Below are positions 1-10,497 of a DNA stretch of 64,000 bases, one piece after another. Position numbers and translations under genes: made by a program. The DNA is from Strongylocentrotus droebachiensis (lineage: Eukaryota > Echinodermata > Echinoidea > Camarodonta > Strongylocentrotidae). Each line of letters opens with the position of its first letter. Position 1 is the first letter of the stretch. Location of the stretch: positions 1 through 64,000 of the forward strand of contig JAVYIG010009858.1 in NCBI GenBank assembly GCA_035222895.1. Direction: 5' to 3'. Under the pieces are notes generated by a model. That model did no database searches and was not told the DNA's origin. It worked only from the letters and a program-made list of their open reading frames with translations.

Positions 1-1130
1 AATGAAAAAAAGCACGCCACCCTGCCTTGTCGATGAAAAGGCGTAAGGGGTGGAAAATACAGATCTACTATATTTCAAGGAAAAGAGTTTGGTTTTGTTA
101 AATAAGAAATTAGCACAGATAGTGCGAAAAGTCGTAATAACAACCATAATCAAGGCTTTCTTTCTCGAAATATTTATATAAACGAGACAATCTTTAAACG
201 CGAAAAATGACTCTTTGCCTTGGATTAATTTGATTTCTTTACAGGTGAAGTCGCGAGAAACATATCGTGTGTATTGATTAATTGCGGTATGTTATAAAAA
301 GGCTTTTTCATAAGAGGTTCGGCGCCAAAGTTGACCACTGGAAATCCTAGATTACTGGCCTTTCAAGAATGTTTCCTGTTTCTACTAAATCATTGACCAT
401 GATGACGTCATTGCGAATTTCTTCATCAAAATGGCTCCTGCTTAAGGCAATTGCTTAATTGTGCAAAAGTAAGTAAATAAAGAAGTTTATAAACAAATCA
501 ATGAAACAAAAATTAAAACGGTAAATACTGTAGTTACTCTAATTTCGAAAGATTTCACCAACAAAGCTACGATGCTAAGGAGGAAACGGGGAAGTGGACA
601 TTCGAACTAAAACATTATCATTCAATAAGGTCAAAGAAAATTAATTTCGTCTCCAAGTCCCACTGTCTTCTCCTTCTCCTTTTGTGATTTTGTGTTTAAA
701 CGCGCGTAAGACATGTGATGAAAAACAATCATGTCATGATCAAATCTGGAGAGAAATGTATCAATAGTCTGTTATCTTGGTTCTTTTGTTGCCCGTGGAA
801 CGGTACTGTAGGTTGTGTTTGTAAGGCATATGTAACACCGAGACTCGACTTGGAATGAAGGAAATCAGCTCCTAAATGTTTGTACACAGGTAGCCAGGCA
901 TCACGACAACATCCTAAGTTATTTTTAGGATGGGAGGGGGTCAGGTGTTCCCCTAGGTGTACCCTACCTACATAGCTGCACCTCATAAAACAAATCACGT
1001 TTTCCTTTATATAGTACCTCAGTCTTTTTTTTTTTACTTGAGCCAGGAGATTAAAACATCTGTATGATATCTGCTATTCGTCCTTGGTCACTGTCATCAG
1101 AACATATTGTAACCATTATTTCCTAATCAC
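1..1130. other. Intergenic, no gene recognised
   Basis: AT-rich sequence with stop codons in all frames. The short open frames here match no family I know. I see no RNA gene or repeat that I can name. Confidence 0.5.
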
Positions 1131-1373
1131 ATGTCATGGACAAATTCTTGTCTCTTTCTTCCTCTCCTTCTATCTCTTTCTCTCTCCCTCTCCACCTCTC
1201 TCTCTCTCTCTCTCTCTCTCTCCCTATTTCTCTTTCTTCTCCATCATCTCCTCCTTCTTCTTCTTCTTCTTCTTCTTCTTCTTCTTCTTCTTCTTCTTCT
1301 TCTTCTAATCAGTCTTTTTTGCTTCGTTTCCTATGTATCTTTACCCTCTCCACTCCTCCCTCCACCCCTCTCC

Positions 1374-1406
<33 letters not shown>

Positions 1407-1769
1407 CCTATCTCTCTCTCTCTCTCTTCATTTGTTCTTCTTCTTCTTTTGCATCATCTTCTTCTTCTCCTCCTCGTCGTCCCTCTTCTTCTTCTTCTTC
1501 TTCTTCTAATCACTGTCTTACTCCATTTTCCTCTGTATCTTTACCCTCTCCACTCCTCCCTGCACCCCCTCTCTCTCTCTATCTGTTCATTTTTCCTTCT
1601 TCTTCTTCTTCTTTTTCATTTTCATTTTCTTCTTCTTCTTCTTCTTCCTTTTCTTCTTTTTCTAATCACTTCCCTACTCCACGTTCCTGTTACTCCATCT
1701 TCACCCTCTCCACTGCTTTCTCTCTCTCTCTCTTTTTTTCTTTTTAAATGTCTCTCTCTCTCGCACCTC

Positions 1770-1812
<43 letters not shown>

Positions 1813-1865
1813 TCTCTCTCTCTCTCTCTCTTTGGCTCTGTTTCTCTCTCCTTCCCTCCCTACAG
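1131..1865 (+). repeat. Pyrimidine-rich microsatellite block (CT)n, (TTC)n, (TC)n
   Basis: Long tracts of CT and CTT repeats alternate with short unique spacers. The spacer with a tcttaccctctccactcc-like core recurs at about 1340, 1538 and 1697, each time following a TCTTCT run and an AATCA word. The block therefore looks like three or four diverged copies of a compound unit of roughly 160-200 bp, not one simple repeat. The long open frames in it (Leu/Ser/Phe homopolymers) are artefacts of repeat composition. Confidence 0.85.
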
Positions 1866-2329
1866 TTGAGTAAACCTCACATGTTCATCCCTTCCTTCCA
1901 TCTTACCCTGTGTTCCTGTTTAGGTTTCCGATCATATACAAACAAGACAGCGGAGAAAGAATGCTAGTAAGACCCAGTTTTGTCTTGAGTTTAAAGTACT
2001 TCATGAACTCAAGTGACTATTAATAACTAGCAAAATATGCTCTTGGAACTTGACATGACTTGTAACAGTGTAATGGAATCACGGCCCAAACTCAATCTTG
2101 TTTAATTTGATTTCAACTAATTGATCATTTCATTTAAACAAAATCATATCAAATGTGTAAATGTAATTTAAAACATAAGTAAATATCCGAATAGATAGTA
2201 GCCCTGCTGAGCTTTGCCACTCCAGGTTACTGATGTACCGATGGGTCAAACCGAGTTATACAAATTCAACACTTTAGGTCTATCCTAATCTAAGAAAGAA
2301 AAACAAACTCCTTCTTCTCGTGACAATTT

Positions 2330-2462
2330 TGCAAGAGTTGGCCAATGAGCGACGAGAAACCAAAAGCTTAAGCCAATGAATGAACGGCAATATTCCTTTT
2401 CTATGACATGTAACGTGACCTAACCAAAGTGTGGACCGGAAACCATTCTTTTTGTTGGCAGT
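2330..2462 (+). repeat. CCAAT-containing diverged tandem repeat, left part
   Basis: Two copies of a unit of roughly 55-60 bp can be read, each with an AGCCAATGAG- or ACCAAAG-like core, a GGAAA...CATTCTTTTTGT stretch and a GACATGT(A/G)AC word. The same unit recurs at 4190-4495, so the retrotransposon fragment between them probably split one array. Confidence 0.5.
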
Positions 2463-3526
2463 ATGAAAATCTTAAAAAAAAGAAAGGAAAAAAGCCCTTT
2501 GGTTTTAGAATTCTAAACGAGAAAATAGTTCAAGAATCGGATGAAGTTGAAGAAAATAGACCAATACCATTTCCACCATGGCATTACATTCCACCCACCA
2601 TCTCCACTGAATTACATACTTTAATCAGCAAGAATGACAACCCACACTATCAAAAAGCCAAATCTTTAGAAGTAATAAACACTAGATATAAAACACACCT
2701 ACATATATACACAGACGGATCTAAAGATCCTAAAAGAGGCAACGCGGCAGCAGGCTTCTACGTACCAGCGATGAAAATTCATGAACAGAAACGATTACAC
2801 AATGACACATCGTCATACAGGGCAGAACAAGTAGCCATTATTATGGCATTAGATTGGATTGAAAACTTGAATATTTATGTTGGTATTGTTATTCTTTCAG
2901 ACTCTCTGAGTACAATAAATGCAATAGAATCGCAGATAAAAGAAAATTTCGTAATAGAAATACTGATAAAAATAACACATCTTCATTATAGAGGTATAAA
3001 CATAACGCTAGAATGGATCCCATCTCACTGTGGACTAGTAGGGAATGAAGTAGTAGATAGTTTTGCTAAGAGAGCATTAAAGAAAAACATAGAAATTAAC
3101 AATGATCTTAATGTACAAGAACTGAAATCAATACTGAGTAAAAGAGTACGAGAAATTGGGGAAGAAAGATGGAAAACGATAGAATCACCTTTAAAACGAT
3201 TTGAGAATCATTCATGTATATCAATCAAGGTAAACAGATACAGTGAAGTAATATTACATAGATTGAGAATGGGTGTTCTTCAACTGAACCAACAAAAGGC
3301 TAAAGTGGGTTTAAGTGAAACAGAATATTGTGATTATTGTAACATCAGTGAAACAGAAGAACATTTTATATTTCATTGTAATAAGTATATCATTGAACGA
3401 GCAATGCTTTTCTCAGATTTAGACACCAAAACAATAGAAGAAACAAAAAGAATACTTTTCAAGTTTTCACAGAAGGCTCAATATGCCATCCTACTATATA
3501 TCCATAGAACAGGTCGCTTCAAATAA
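2429..3526 (+). CDS. LINE ORF2 C-terminal fragment: RNase H domain plus CCHC zinc knuckle
   Basis: This frame encodes 365 residues. RNase HI would degrade the RNA of the RNA-DNA hybrid during retrotransposition. All four expected acidic catalytic residues are visible: D96 in YTDGS, E133 in YRAEQ, D158 in LSDSLS and D210 in GNEVVDSFAK, with the IPSHCGLVGN box just before the last. A C-terminal knuckle follows as C301-x2-C304-x7-H312-x4-C317. Residues 1 to about 19 are translated from the flanking minisatellite, so the ATG at 2429 is not the element's own start. The linker with a PPWHYIPP motif at 50-57 is what normally precedes RNase H in such proteins. The reverse transcriptase is missing, so this is a dead 5'-truncated copy, though its frame is still open. 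Confidence 0.85.
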   Translation: MWTGNHSFCWQYENLKKKKGKKPFGFRILNEKIVQESDEVEENRPIPFPPWHYIPPTISTELHTLISKNDNPHYQKAKSLEVINTRYKTHLHIYTDGSKDPKRGNAAAGFYVPAMKIHEQKRLHNDTSSYRAEQVAIIMALDWIENLNIYVGIVILSDSLSTINAIESQIKENFVIEILIKITHLHYRGINITLEWIPSHCGLVGNEVVDSFAKRALKKNIEINNDLNVQELKSILSKRVREIGEERWKTIESPLKRFENHSCISIKVNRYSEVILHRLRMGVLQLNQQKAKVGLSETEYCDYCNISETEEHFIFHCNKYIIERAMLFSDLDTKTIEETKRILFKFSQKAQYAILLYIHRTGRFK

Positions 3527-3720
3527 AACAAGAGACCTAATAAGTTTACTTACAAGTAAAGTAAAATAAGCCAAAAGTACTTCTTTCCCCTATCGCTTCT
3601 TTAGGAGATTCTCATAAAGAGAATAAAAGGAGGAATAAATAAAGAAATATAATGTATGTAGGTATGTAATATATAGGCCTATATAGGCCCTATATAATAT
3701 TAAATAAAGACGTTAATTTT
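2465..3720 (+). mobile_element. 5'-truncated non-LTR retrotransposon (LINE) 3' end
   Basis: The segment holds the C-terminal end of a LINE second ORF (RNase H and CCHC knuckle) followed by an AT-rich 3' untranslated stretch with AATAAA words near 3633 and 3702. No reverse transcriptase or endonuclease coding lies upstream. Before about 2465 the sequence is the CCAAT-type minisatellite, which supports 5' truncation on insertion. The exact 3' boundary is not visible because no clear poly(A) or target-site duplication can be read. The RNase H clade (I/Jockey-like) is inferred from the presence of the domain. Confidence 0.7.
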
Positions 3721-4189
3721 TCAATTGTTCTATTTTTTTATGCATTGATACTAACAAAGAGCCCACTTAAATGTTTGCTTACAAATAGTGATAATGTGAT
3801 AAGATTTGTATATCAATTTACTTGAATGGATTGGAAATTCGGTTTCAGGAGCGCCCCTGTACGATGTGTCTCAATTTATAGTGTTTCTGTGTTTCTGAGT
3901 GGTCTAGGCACCGTGCGTTATAAAATTAAAAGATCACTGCGCACGCACGCCGAGTAGCCGAGAAGCCTGTTTCACATCGGGCAAAGCTAGTTTTCCATGC
4001 CATCGAAACCGGGCTGACCAGATTAAACTTTAAAAAAAAGCAGAAACACGAAGTTGCAAACCATCCAGAGACTCCTAAAAAATTGCGTTACTTTTTAATT
4101 ATATCATTACAAATCTTTATCCTCAGTTTTCTTATTTATAACTGATTTTCCTTATAAAATTAAAAATAATTATGGCGTATATATTCAGC
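3721..4189. other. AT-rich spacer, possible old SINE
   Basis: No coding signal. A short GC-richer stretch at about 3890-4035 carries a GAGTGGTCTAGGCACC word like a tRNA D-arm, but no clean B box follows, so I do not call a tRNA or SINE. Confidence 0.3.
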
Positions 4190-4495
4190 ATTGAATGAAC
4201 GCCAATAAACAATTACCCAACAACAACATTCTTTTTGTGATAAGCCAATACATGTGACAAGAGCTTAGCCAATAAACGAACGGAAAGCCATTCGCTTTAT
4301 GATACGCGACAAGATCTAGCCAATAAGTGGACCGGAAAAACATTATCTCTGTGACATGTGACAGAAGCTAGCCAATGAGCAAACGGGAAATTATTTTCTT
4401 TATGACGTGTGGCAGGGGCTATAGCCAATGAACGGACGGTTATTCCCATCATGTGACAGGAGCTAACCAATGAAAACCAGGAAAACCAGGAAATC
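4190..4495 (+). repeat. CCAAT-containing diverged tandem repeat, right part
   Basis: About five units of roughly 55-60 bp. Each has AGCCAAT(A/G)A, then GGACGGAAA-like, then CATT(C/A)TCTTT-like, then TGTGACA(G/A)GAGCT. The units have drifted, and CCAAT is the best-conserved core. The unit matches 2330-2462. Confidence 0.65.
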
Positions 4496-4849
4496 CCGAA
4501 AAACCGTGCTGTCATGAATCATGTAACTTTCTGAAGGTAAGTTATTCCTTCTTCATATAAATACTTATGTAACAACCAGCTCATCGACGAGGCTTTAATT
4601 TATTTTTTTCAGCCATGTATTTTGAGAACAGCAACTATCGGAGAGGTTCATCGTGTTCAAGAATGGGACAATGCCTTGAATTGCTTTGGTTTCATGTGTT
4701 TTTATACTCCTATCAACTATTCCATTATTGTCTTGGCTTATGAGGAATTATCAACTCAAGTGTATAATTATGTAAATGCCGAATATATAGATAATAATGA
4801 CAAAGAAATAGATACTTTTAAATATTGTTCTTGTCTATTTAAAAAATAA

Positions 4850-6714
4850 TGTCTAAGTATAGTTGGCAATTACCACCGAAATGCACTTTTGCAGAAGGCA
4901 TTTCAAAAGGGGGGAGGGGTATACGGGCAGGGCAGATTTCTTAATATTTTGATATCTTGTATGAAGATTGTGATGTGATGAGACCTGGTAAAACTGGTCA
5001 TCTTGCCTGGAGACATGACAGAACGTAGTCTCATAGGACAGCCTATTTATCGAGACCGGATGTTCGATTCATACCACGTATGATCGATGAGTATGGGCAG
5101 GATACTTCAAGTTTCCTTCGCAATCTGGACGCACTTTTACTTTCTTTCTTTTTAAGAGCGATTAAATACGGTCTGGAATGTCTTGAAAGTCAACAATTTC
5201 TGGATCCCCCCCTTCTATTTCAGTTAAGATTTGGCAGACATGAGGGAAATTAAATCTATCCCTCCCTCTTAAATAAACATATTTCCTATCCATCATATCA
5301 ATATCAGGGGCGTCGAATGAATATTTCGAACAAATATTGAAGGGGATGCATAACAATTTCAAACAGGGTACAAAGAAATGAGCTCAGATTTCAAAATTTG
5401 CTGACTTAGTATTAACAGTTTCAAGAAACAAGTGATGAAAGTGTCCTCAATATACCACTAAGCCCCCCCCCCCCCCAAAAAAAAAATTGTCTCAAATGGC
5501 CAACAAAACTAATAGATTTGACGTCAGAAAATTGGGTTGTTACCCCTCCCCACCCCCCCCCCCCACCCCCCCCCCCCGGTACGCACCCTGACCAGAATGA
5601 ATACATGTATTGAAACAACACGTCTAATATCTGAACCATACCTTAAGGTCATTTCCTTGTAAAATGTACTGCAATGAAATATTGATGATTGTTGCACCAT
5701 GGAAATTGTTGCACTAACTTTCTTTCCTTCGATTGAGGTTTCAATTCCATGCATTTTTTGTTATGTACTAAGCTTTAAAAGTGATCCGTTCTTGAAAATT
5801 CTGACCGCAAAAGCAAGTCTCAGTATATATAAAACTTGAGAAGTTTCTTTCTCGTCCAAGGCACACTTTGCCAAATCATAAATGGGTCTAGCGATTGAGG
5901 GGGGGGGGGGGGGGGGCGGTAGGGGGTCCTATTCCCTGGAACTACTGCAAGTGCATGAAGATTTAGAAGTTTTTTTTATATAAGCGTTAACTGATATCAA
6001 CAACGTACATTCTTCTAAACAAGCTAACAAATTCAAACTTCTGTACCATCCTTAAAATGACGAATACAAGAGATTAAAGTCTCATCAACGCAATTGTGTT
6101 TTGAATTCCTATTATCGTTTTACCTTCCCAAATTTCCAATTACAATCATAACATCAATCAGACGGATGATTTGCCATGACACATCAGGTCTTACTTTTAG
6201 ACGCTTCATTCAATCCAAAACACTAAAATGTCTGACTCTTTTTGGTATCCTATATTTCCCTATTAATCAGTGTCATTCCGCATGAATAAACACGACGAAA
6301 CTAGACCAAATGTTGACCTAGTTTAGGAACTTTTTTTCTTCTTCTTTCGTTAGGCTGTCAAATTGACGGTTGTCCAGACAGACATACGGAAACCTACGGA
6401 AACACCCACACATAATCATTATGGTGTCATTCAAGGACAAATGAAAAGGAAAGTGATTTGATCGAGGTTTTTTATGAATGAAATGTTCTTTTTGTCACTT
6501 CAGTGTCAGGGATAGACGTTGGGTGTGAAGATTTTAAACATGGAGAAGGATTTATGCAGGCCTTTTCTTGTTATTGCGATTTAAATTGAAAATTCATTTC
6601 GGTGTTCTTGGAACATTATGGAACGAGAAAATTTTGAGCTCAAAAATCTGCTGTGAAATTCTCTCCTTATCAAAAAAGAATGCATTTAAGCAAATTATTA
6701 GGTAAACATCTAAA

Positions 6715-6715
<1 letters not shown>
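4850..6715. other. Intergenic with poly(C)/poly(G) tracts
   Basis: No gene recognised. Holds C runs at 5462-5476 and 5555-5578 and a G run at 5899-5917. The Gly- and Pro-rich open frames here come from these runs. Confidence 0.5.

Positions 6716-6718
<3 letters not shown>

Positions 6719-6800
<82 letters not shown>
6719..6800. repeat. (CT)n microsatellite
   Basis: Nearly pure CT dinucleotide tract of about 80 bp, with a single CCCT interruption near 6772. Confidence 0.95.
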
Positions 6801-6807
<7 letters not shown>

Positions 6808-6925
6808 AGAGTTCTGCCATATACATGTGGCGCATAAACAGTTTTTTGTTGTTGATAATAACAATACATTTTCGAATTTGTCTACATCCGGAAAAATGAG
6901 CAGGGTCATACTATTTCTTTACTCA

Positions 6926-7400
6926 ATTCAATTCAATTCAATTTACTTTGCCTAGCAATAAAAAACATACAGGGTAAAACAAAAGCAGTATACAAAGTTT
7001 CACACAATTACAATTACTAACATATAGATAAACACAGAAATACACAGAATCAATTTACAAACATGAATGATATGAAAGAAATATCTAATGCTGGTAGCAG
7101 CCAGAAAGGAGGTGGTCCTTGTATGCGGCTGACCAATTAATCAAATATAAACAGTTAAGATATAATAAAAAGTAAAACAAATAACAATTACACGTAAAAT
7201 ATAATGAATTTAACAACCGTTAAAATATGTAGCTAATATCAAAATAATTACGTTCATCGAGTATTTTTTGTATTTACGTTTAAAAGTGTTAACAAATTAC
7301 AATTCACGTATTTTACGAGGTATAGTACTACATAAGCAAGGTCCATTAAATATTACTTTACGTTATTTATAGACACTCTTTGCCCCTTTCAGCGCTCTGG
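6926..7400 (-). mobile_element. Probable LINE 3' end (CR1/L2-like) with pentanucleotide tail
   Basis: Read on the minus strand, the segment ends in an (ATTGA)n tail (plus-strand TCAAT repeats at 6924-6942). Before the tail is AT-rich sequence with a GGACCACCTCCTTTC-like island at about 7108-7122. Short tandem tails of this kind are typical of CR1/L2-group LINEs and their SINEs. No coding remains, and the left boundary is a guess. Confidence 0.35.
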
Positions 7401-8343
7401 AAACTGTAAAAACTGGTAAACCCTTAAAACCTGCACCGGAAGGAGAAGTGACAATTTGTTGTATGGATAGAACATTATAGCAAAGACCACGTTATCAAAT
7501 ATTTTAATGACGTCAATTTGTCATGTTTCTATCTTATAATCGTCAATGGTTATATTACTCCTTTCCAAAAGACGATTTATGATACAGACACCGGACTTGT
7601 GAGCCCCGAGTATTTGTGTTTGTCACATTATTTTGCTTTTATTAAAAAATTTGATGTACATGGTACATGAAAATGTTGTTTCACAATTTATTCAAATTGA
7701 TTCAAATTATTTAAAAAATCACAAAAATTAATATGGAAAAACTCATTTGAAAGATACACTGAAACAATATGAACCTATGAACAAGGATATATCTTATGCA
7801 TTATACTTCAAATAATATTAAATATTTAGAAAATGACTAACGGTAATTCATATGATTTGTTTTCCTTGTTGATAATTTACCTACATGTGTATTACATTAA
7901 TTATGCTAAATTGTAATTATTTGTAAATCAGGGGGGGGGGGGAGGTGGGGTCTCACATTGATGTCATCCAAACCAACGTCAAATTCCAAGTTCGTTTCAA
8001 AATATCTTAGTAATGATTTGACATGAGCCTACATGACATATGACCATGAAACTCCGTGATGTACCAATAGACATTGTAATTGGTGATCACGGTAAAACCT
8101 TGAAGAGGCCAGTTGGTGGTATAGCATAGGCTACAGCTGTTTCTCATAAAGAAGAACTACTAACCTATCTAGTTGCTCTATTTTTCTGAATTCTTTAGTA
8201 CAGAGCAAATTAGAGGGGACCTCGCAAGATACGTCACAGAGTTGCCAATTTGTGTTTGATTGATCGCAACTTCAAAACTTCATAACATTTTTATTTTCAG
8301 TAATCGGAATTTGCTCAAACTGTCACTATTTTGTTCTCTCTCA

Positions 8344-8396
8344 TCTGCTTCTATTAAAACCAACTTGATATCAGGGTGGACTTTCCTTTAAAAACA
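8344..8396 (+). repeat. Dispersed repeat, copy 1
   Basis: About 50 bp centred on ATCAGGGTGGACTTTCC. It matches 47565-47615 closely, with AAAACCAACTT on the left and a TTTAA tail on the right. Probably the end of a dispersed transposable element. Confidence 0.6.
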
Positions 8397-10438
8397 TGAG
8401 CATTGCTCCATTTTCAGAAGGGGTGGGGGGGCAAATCAATAATAAAGATGGACTATTTAAAGCGCCAAATGGACTGGGAAGTCGCTTTTTGTCCTTTAAA
8501 AAATGAGCGGAAGTATATGTGACAGGGCAACCAGTTATCCTGTGATATTGAGGGTTAGGGCAACAACCCCTATAGTTCCCCAGGATATCAATATATGGTA
8601 ATAATTGATATATTTTATCTATTTTCGGGCTGCTCAGGGCATCGCTACCCCCATTTTGAAAGGAAGGGCGTTTGGAACAAAAACCGACAATTTGACTGAA
8701 AAAGTCTCCAACAAAAGAAGGAAACAATCATCATTATAAGCTTTTTCTGACGACTAAAGTTGTAAAAATCATTTTGAAGAATGAAGGTTTCATTCTTCAA
8801 AAGTACACCCTTTTGCTACCCCCTCCCCCTTCGACGCCCCCTGTGTATGATCCCGGTGTAGTCCAGGTATGTGTAACCCTGAACGTCTCGATATATGTTG
8901 TTTCTTGGATCATCAGAGATAGATCTAGTCTGACACAAGGTACTTAGCCTAGATTTAGAAAGAAACATAGGTAGTTGTTTATACTTTTAAAATTAGATCT
9001 TAACATTAAAGGAGATTTTACCATATAGTAGACAACTATTGTGCAACAATGAATGCCAGATCGCATCGTTTAAACTTTTCATGAAGCAGTGAATCAACAT
9101 GTCTGGGCGACATGAAACCGTGTGTCCCCTTCCGTTCAAATCTTAGTCCGTCTTGCGAGTGCAAATATCTTTTAGAATCACAGTACAAAGTAATTGTTTT
9201 TTATTATTTTAAAGCCCTGAATAATCATCATTGCCTATTTTAACCGAAAATAGAGTGTTTTTAATGGACAGTTGGTCAACGATGGTAATGTTTGTAAACT
9301 ACTTATAGGAACCTTTATCATTGTTAATAGAAACTGATCAGAATCGTTGTAATTTTGCTTTACCGATTGGTGTTTCGAGTTTGGTTTTGATATTACTTTC
9401 AAAACCGAGATTCGCGATTGGAGAGTAATTAAGGGCCTTTGAATAACTTTTTATCATATTGATTCTTTTGAGCAAGATTTATTATGCCAACTCTTTTAAG
9501 GGTCTGCAAGCTGATGAACCTTTAAGGTAAAGGTTGGAGTTTACTCCAGGTAAGTAGCCCGGAATGTTGTGTTGGTCAGGTTTAGGTATAACATTTCCTT
9601 GTTCTACGGATGAACGGTAAGTGAACCATGTGAGGTAAATGATAGTACAGGTTTGTCTGTCTGTCTACATACCGATAGTGTACCTTAAATACAAACATTT
9701 GACTACTTCAAATAAAGAAATAATGCGCTTACAGTTTTCTTTTAAAACAAATATTTCAACTCCATTCCCTAGCCCCCTCACGTCTTCCTATATATTCTAC
9801 AATGTCTATGTTTGTGCTCCTCTTCATTTTCCTTTTCTTTTCTCTCTAATCTTCCAAATTAGCGACTGTAACAATAGCGGGACAAATATATTCTTTGTCA
9901 TGAGCGTAAAGATACAGTTGAGTTCTGGTCATGCGTTTGCATTGTGAAAGAAACGTTGTGGAATCGATCAGAGAAGATTGATCATCTAGCATAATATAAG
10001 TATTGGTTTGTACTGCAAGGTTCTGAAATCATCAAAATCATAAGAAGTTTGGCCAAGTCTTGGTAAAGTTACAAGCACTGTACACAGAAAGATGTATATG
10101 GGACTACACGACCACGTGGCGAAAAAATCCGTCCCGATTTGTATGATGTTACATGCCGTATTTACCATATTAACTCTTATCGTGCCACAGGGCTAATCCC
10201 CATTGTGCCAGGTTGTTTTGGAGATAATCTGATTAACGCGATGGCCCGGTTCTATGAATGGCGAGTGCAAAACATACAGCACAGCCCAATGAGCATGAAC
10301 AATAACTGCTACTACGAATGCGCCCTTGCACGCACATGGCACTCAATAGGTAGCGTGCATGCAGCCTCATGGCAGGCTATGGGTTAAGGCATTTAAACAA
10401 CCATGCTTTTCAGGAAAAGTTCTGCCACACATGTATAA

Positions 10439-10497
10439 TATAATGATAACGCTCACAAATTATGTTTCACCTCTTCCCAGAACTCAACCTTCTCTTT
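10439..10497 (-). repeat. Dispersed repeat (GAGTTCTGGGAAGAGG family), copy 1
   Basis: The minus strand reads GGTTGAGTTCTGGGAAGAGG, then GTGAAA, AATTTGTGAGCG and TTATCAT. Plus-strand copies occur at 37022-37080 and 53522-53575. Confidence 0.65.

Noticed and set aside
1131-1967. 278-residue Leu/Ser-rich frame
   Set aside because: Translation of CT and CTT microsatellites, with the same tract open in other frames.
3890-4040. tRNA-like SINE
   Set aside because: There is a D-arm-like word, but no proper B box or acceptor pairing.
4622-4849. 75-residue frame after an acceptor-like TTTTTTTCAG
   Set aside because: A possible exon by splice signal, but there is no recognisable domain and no partner exon.
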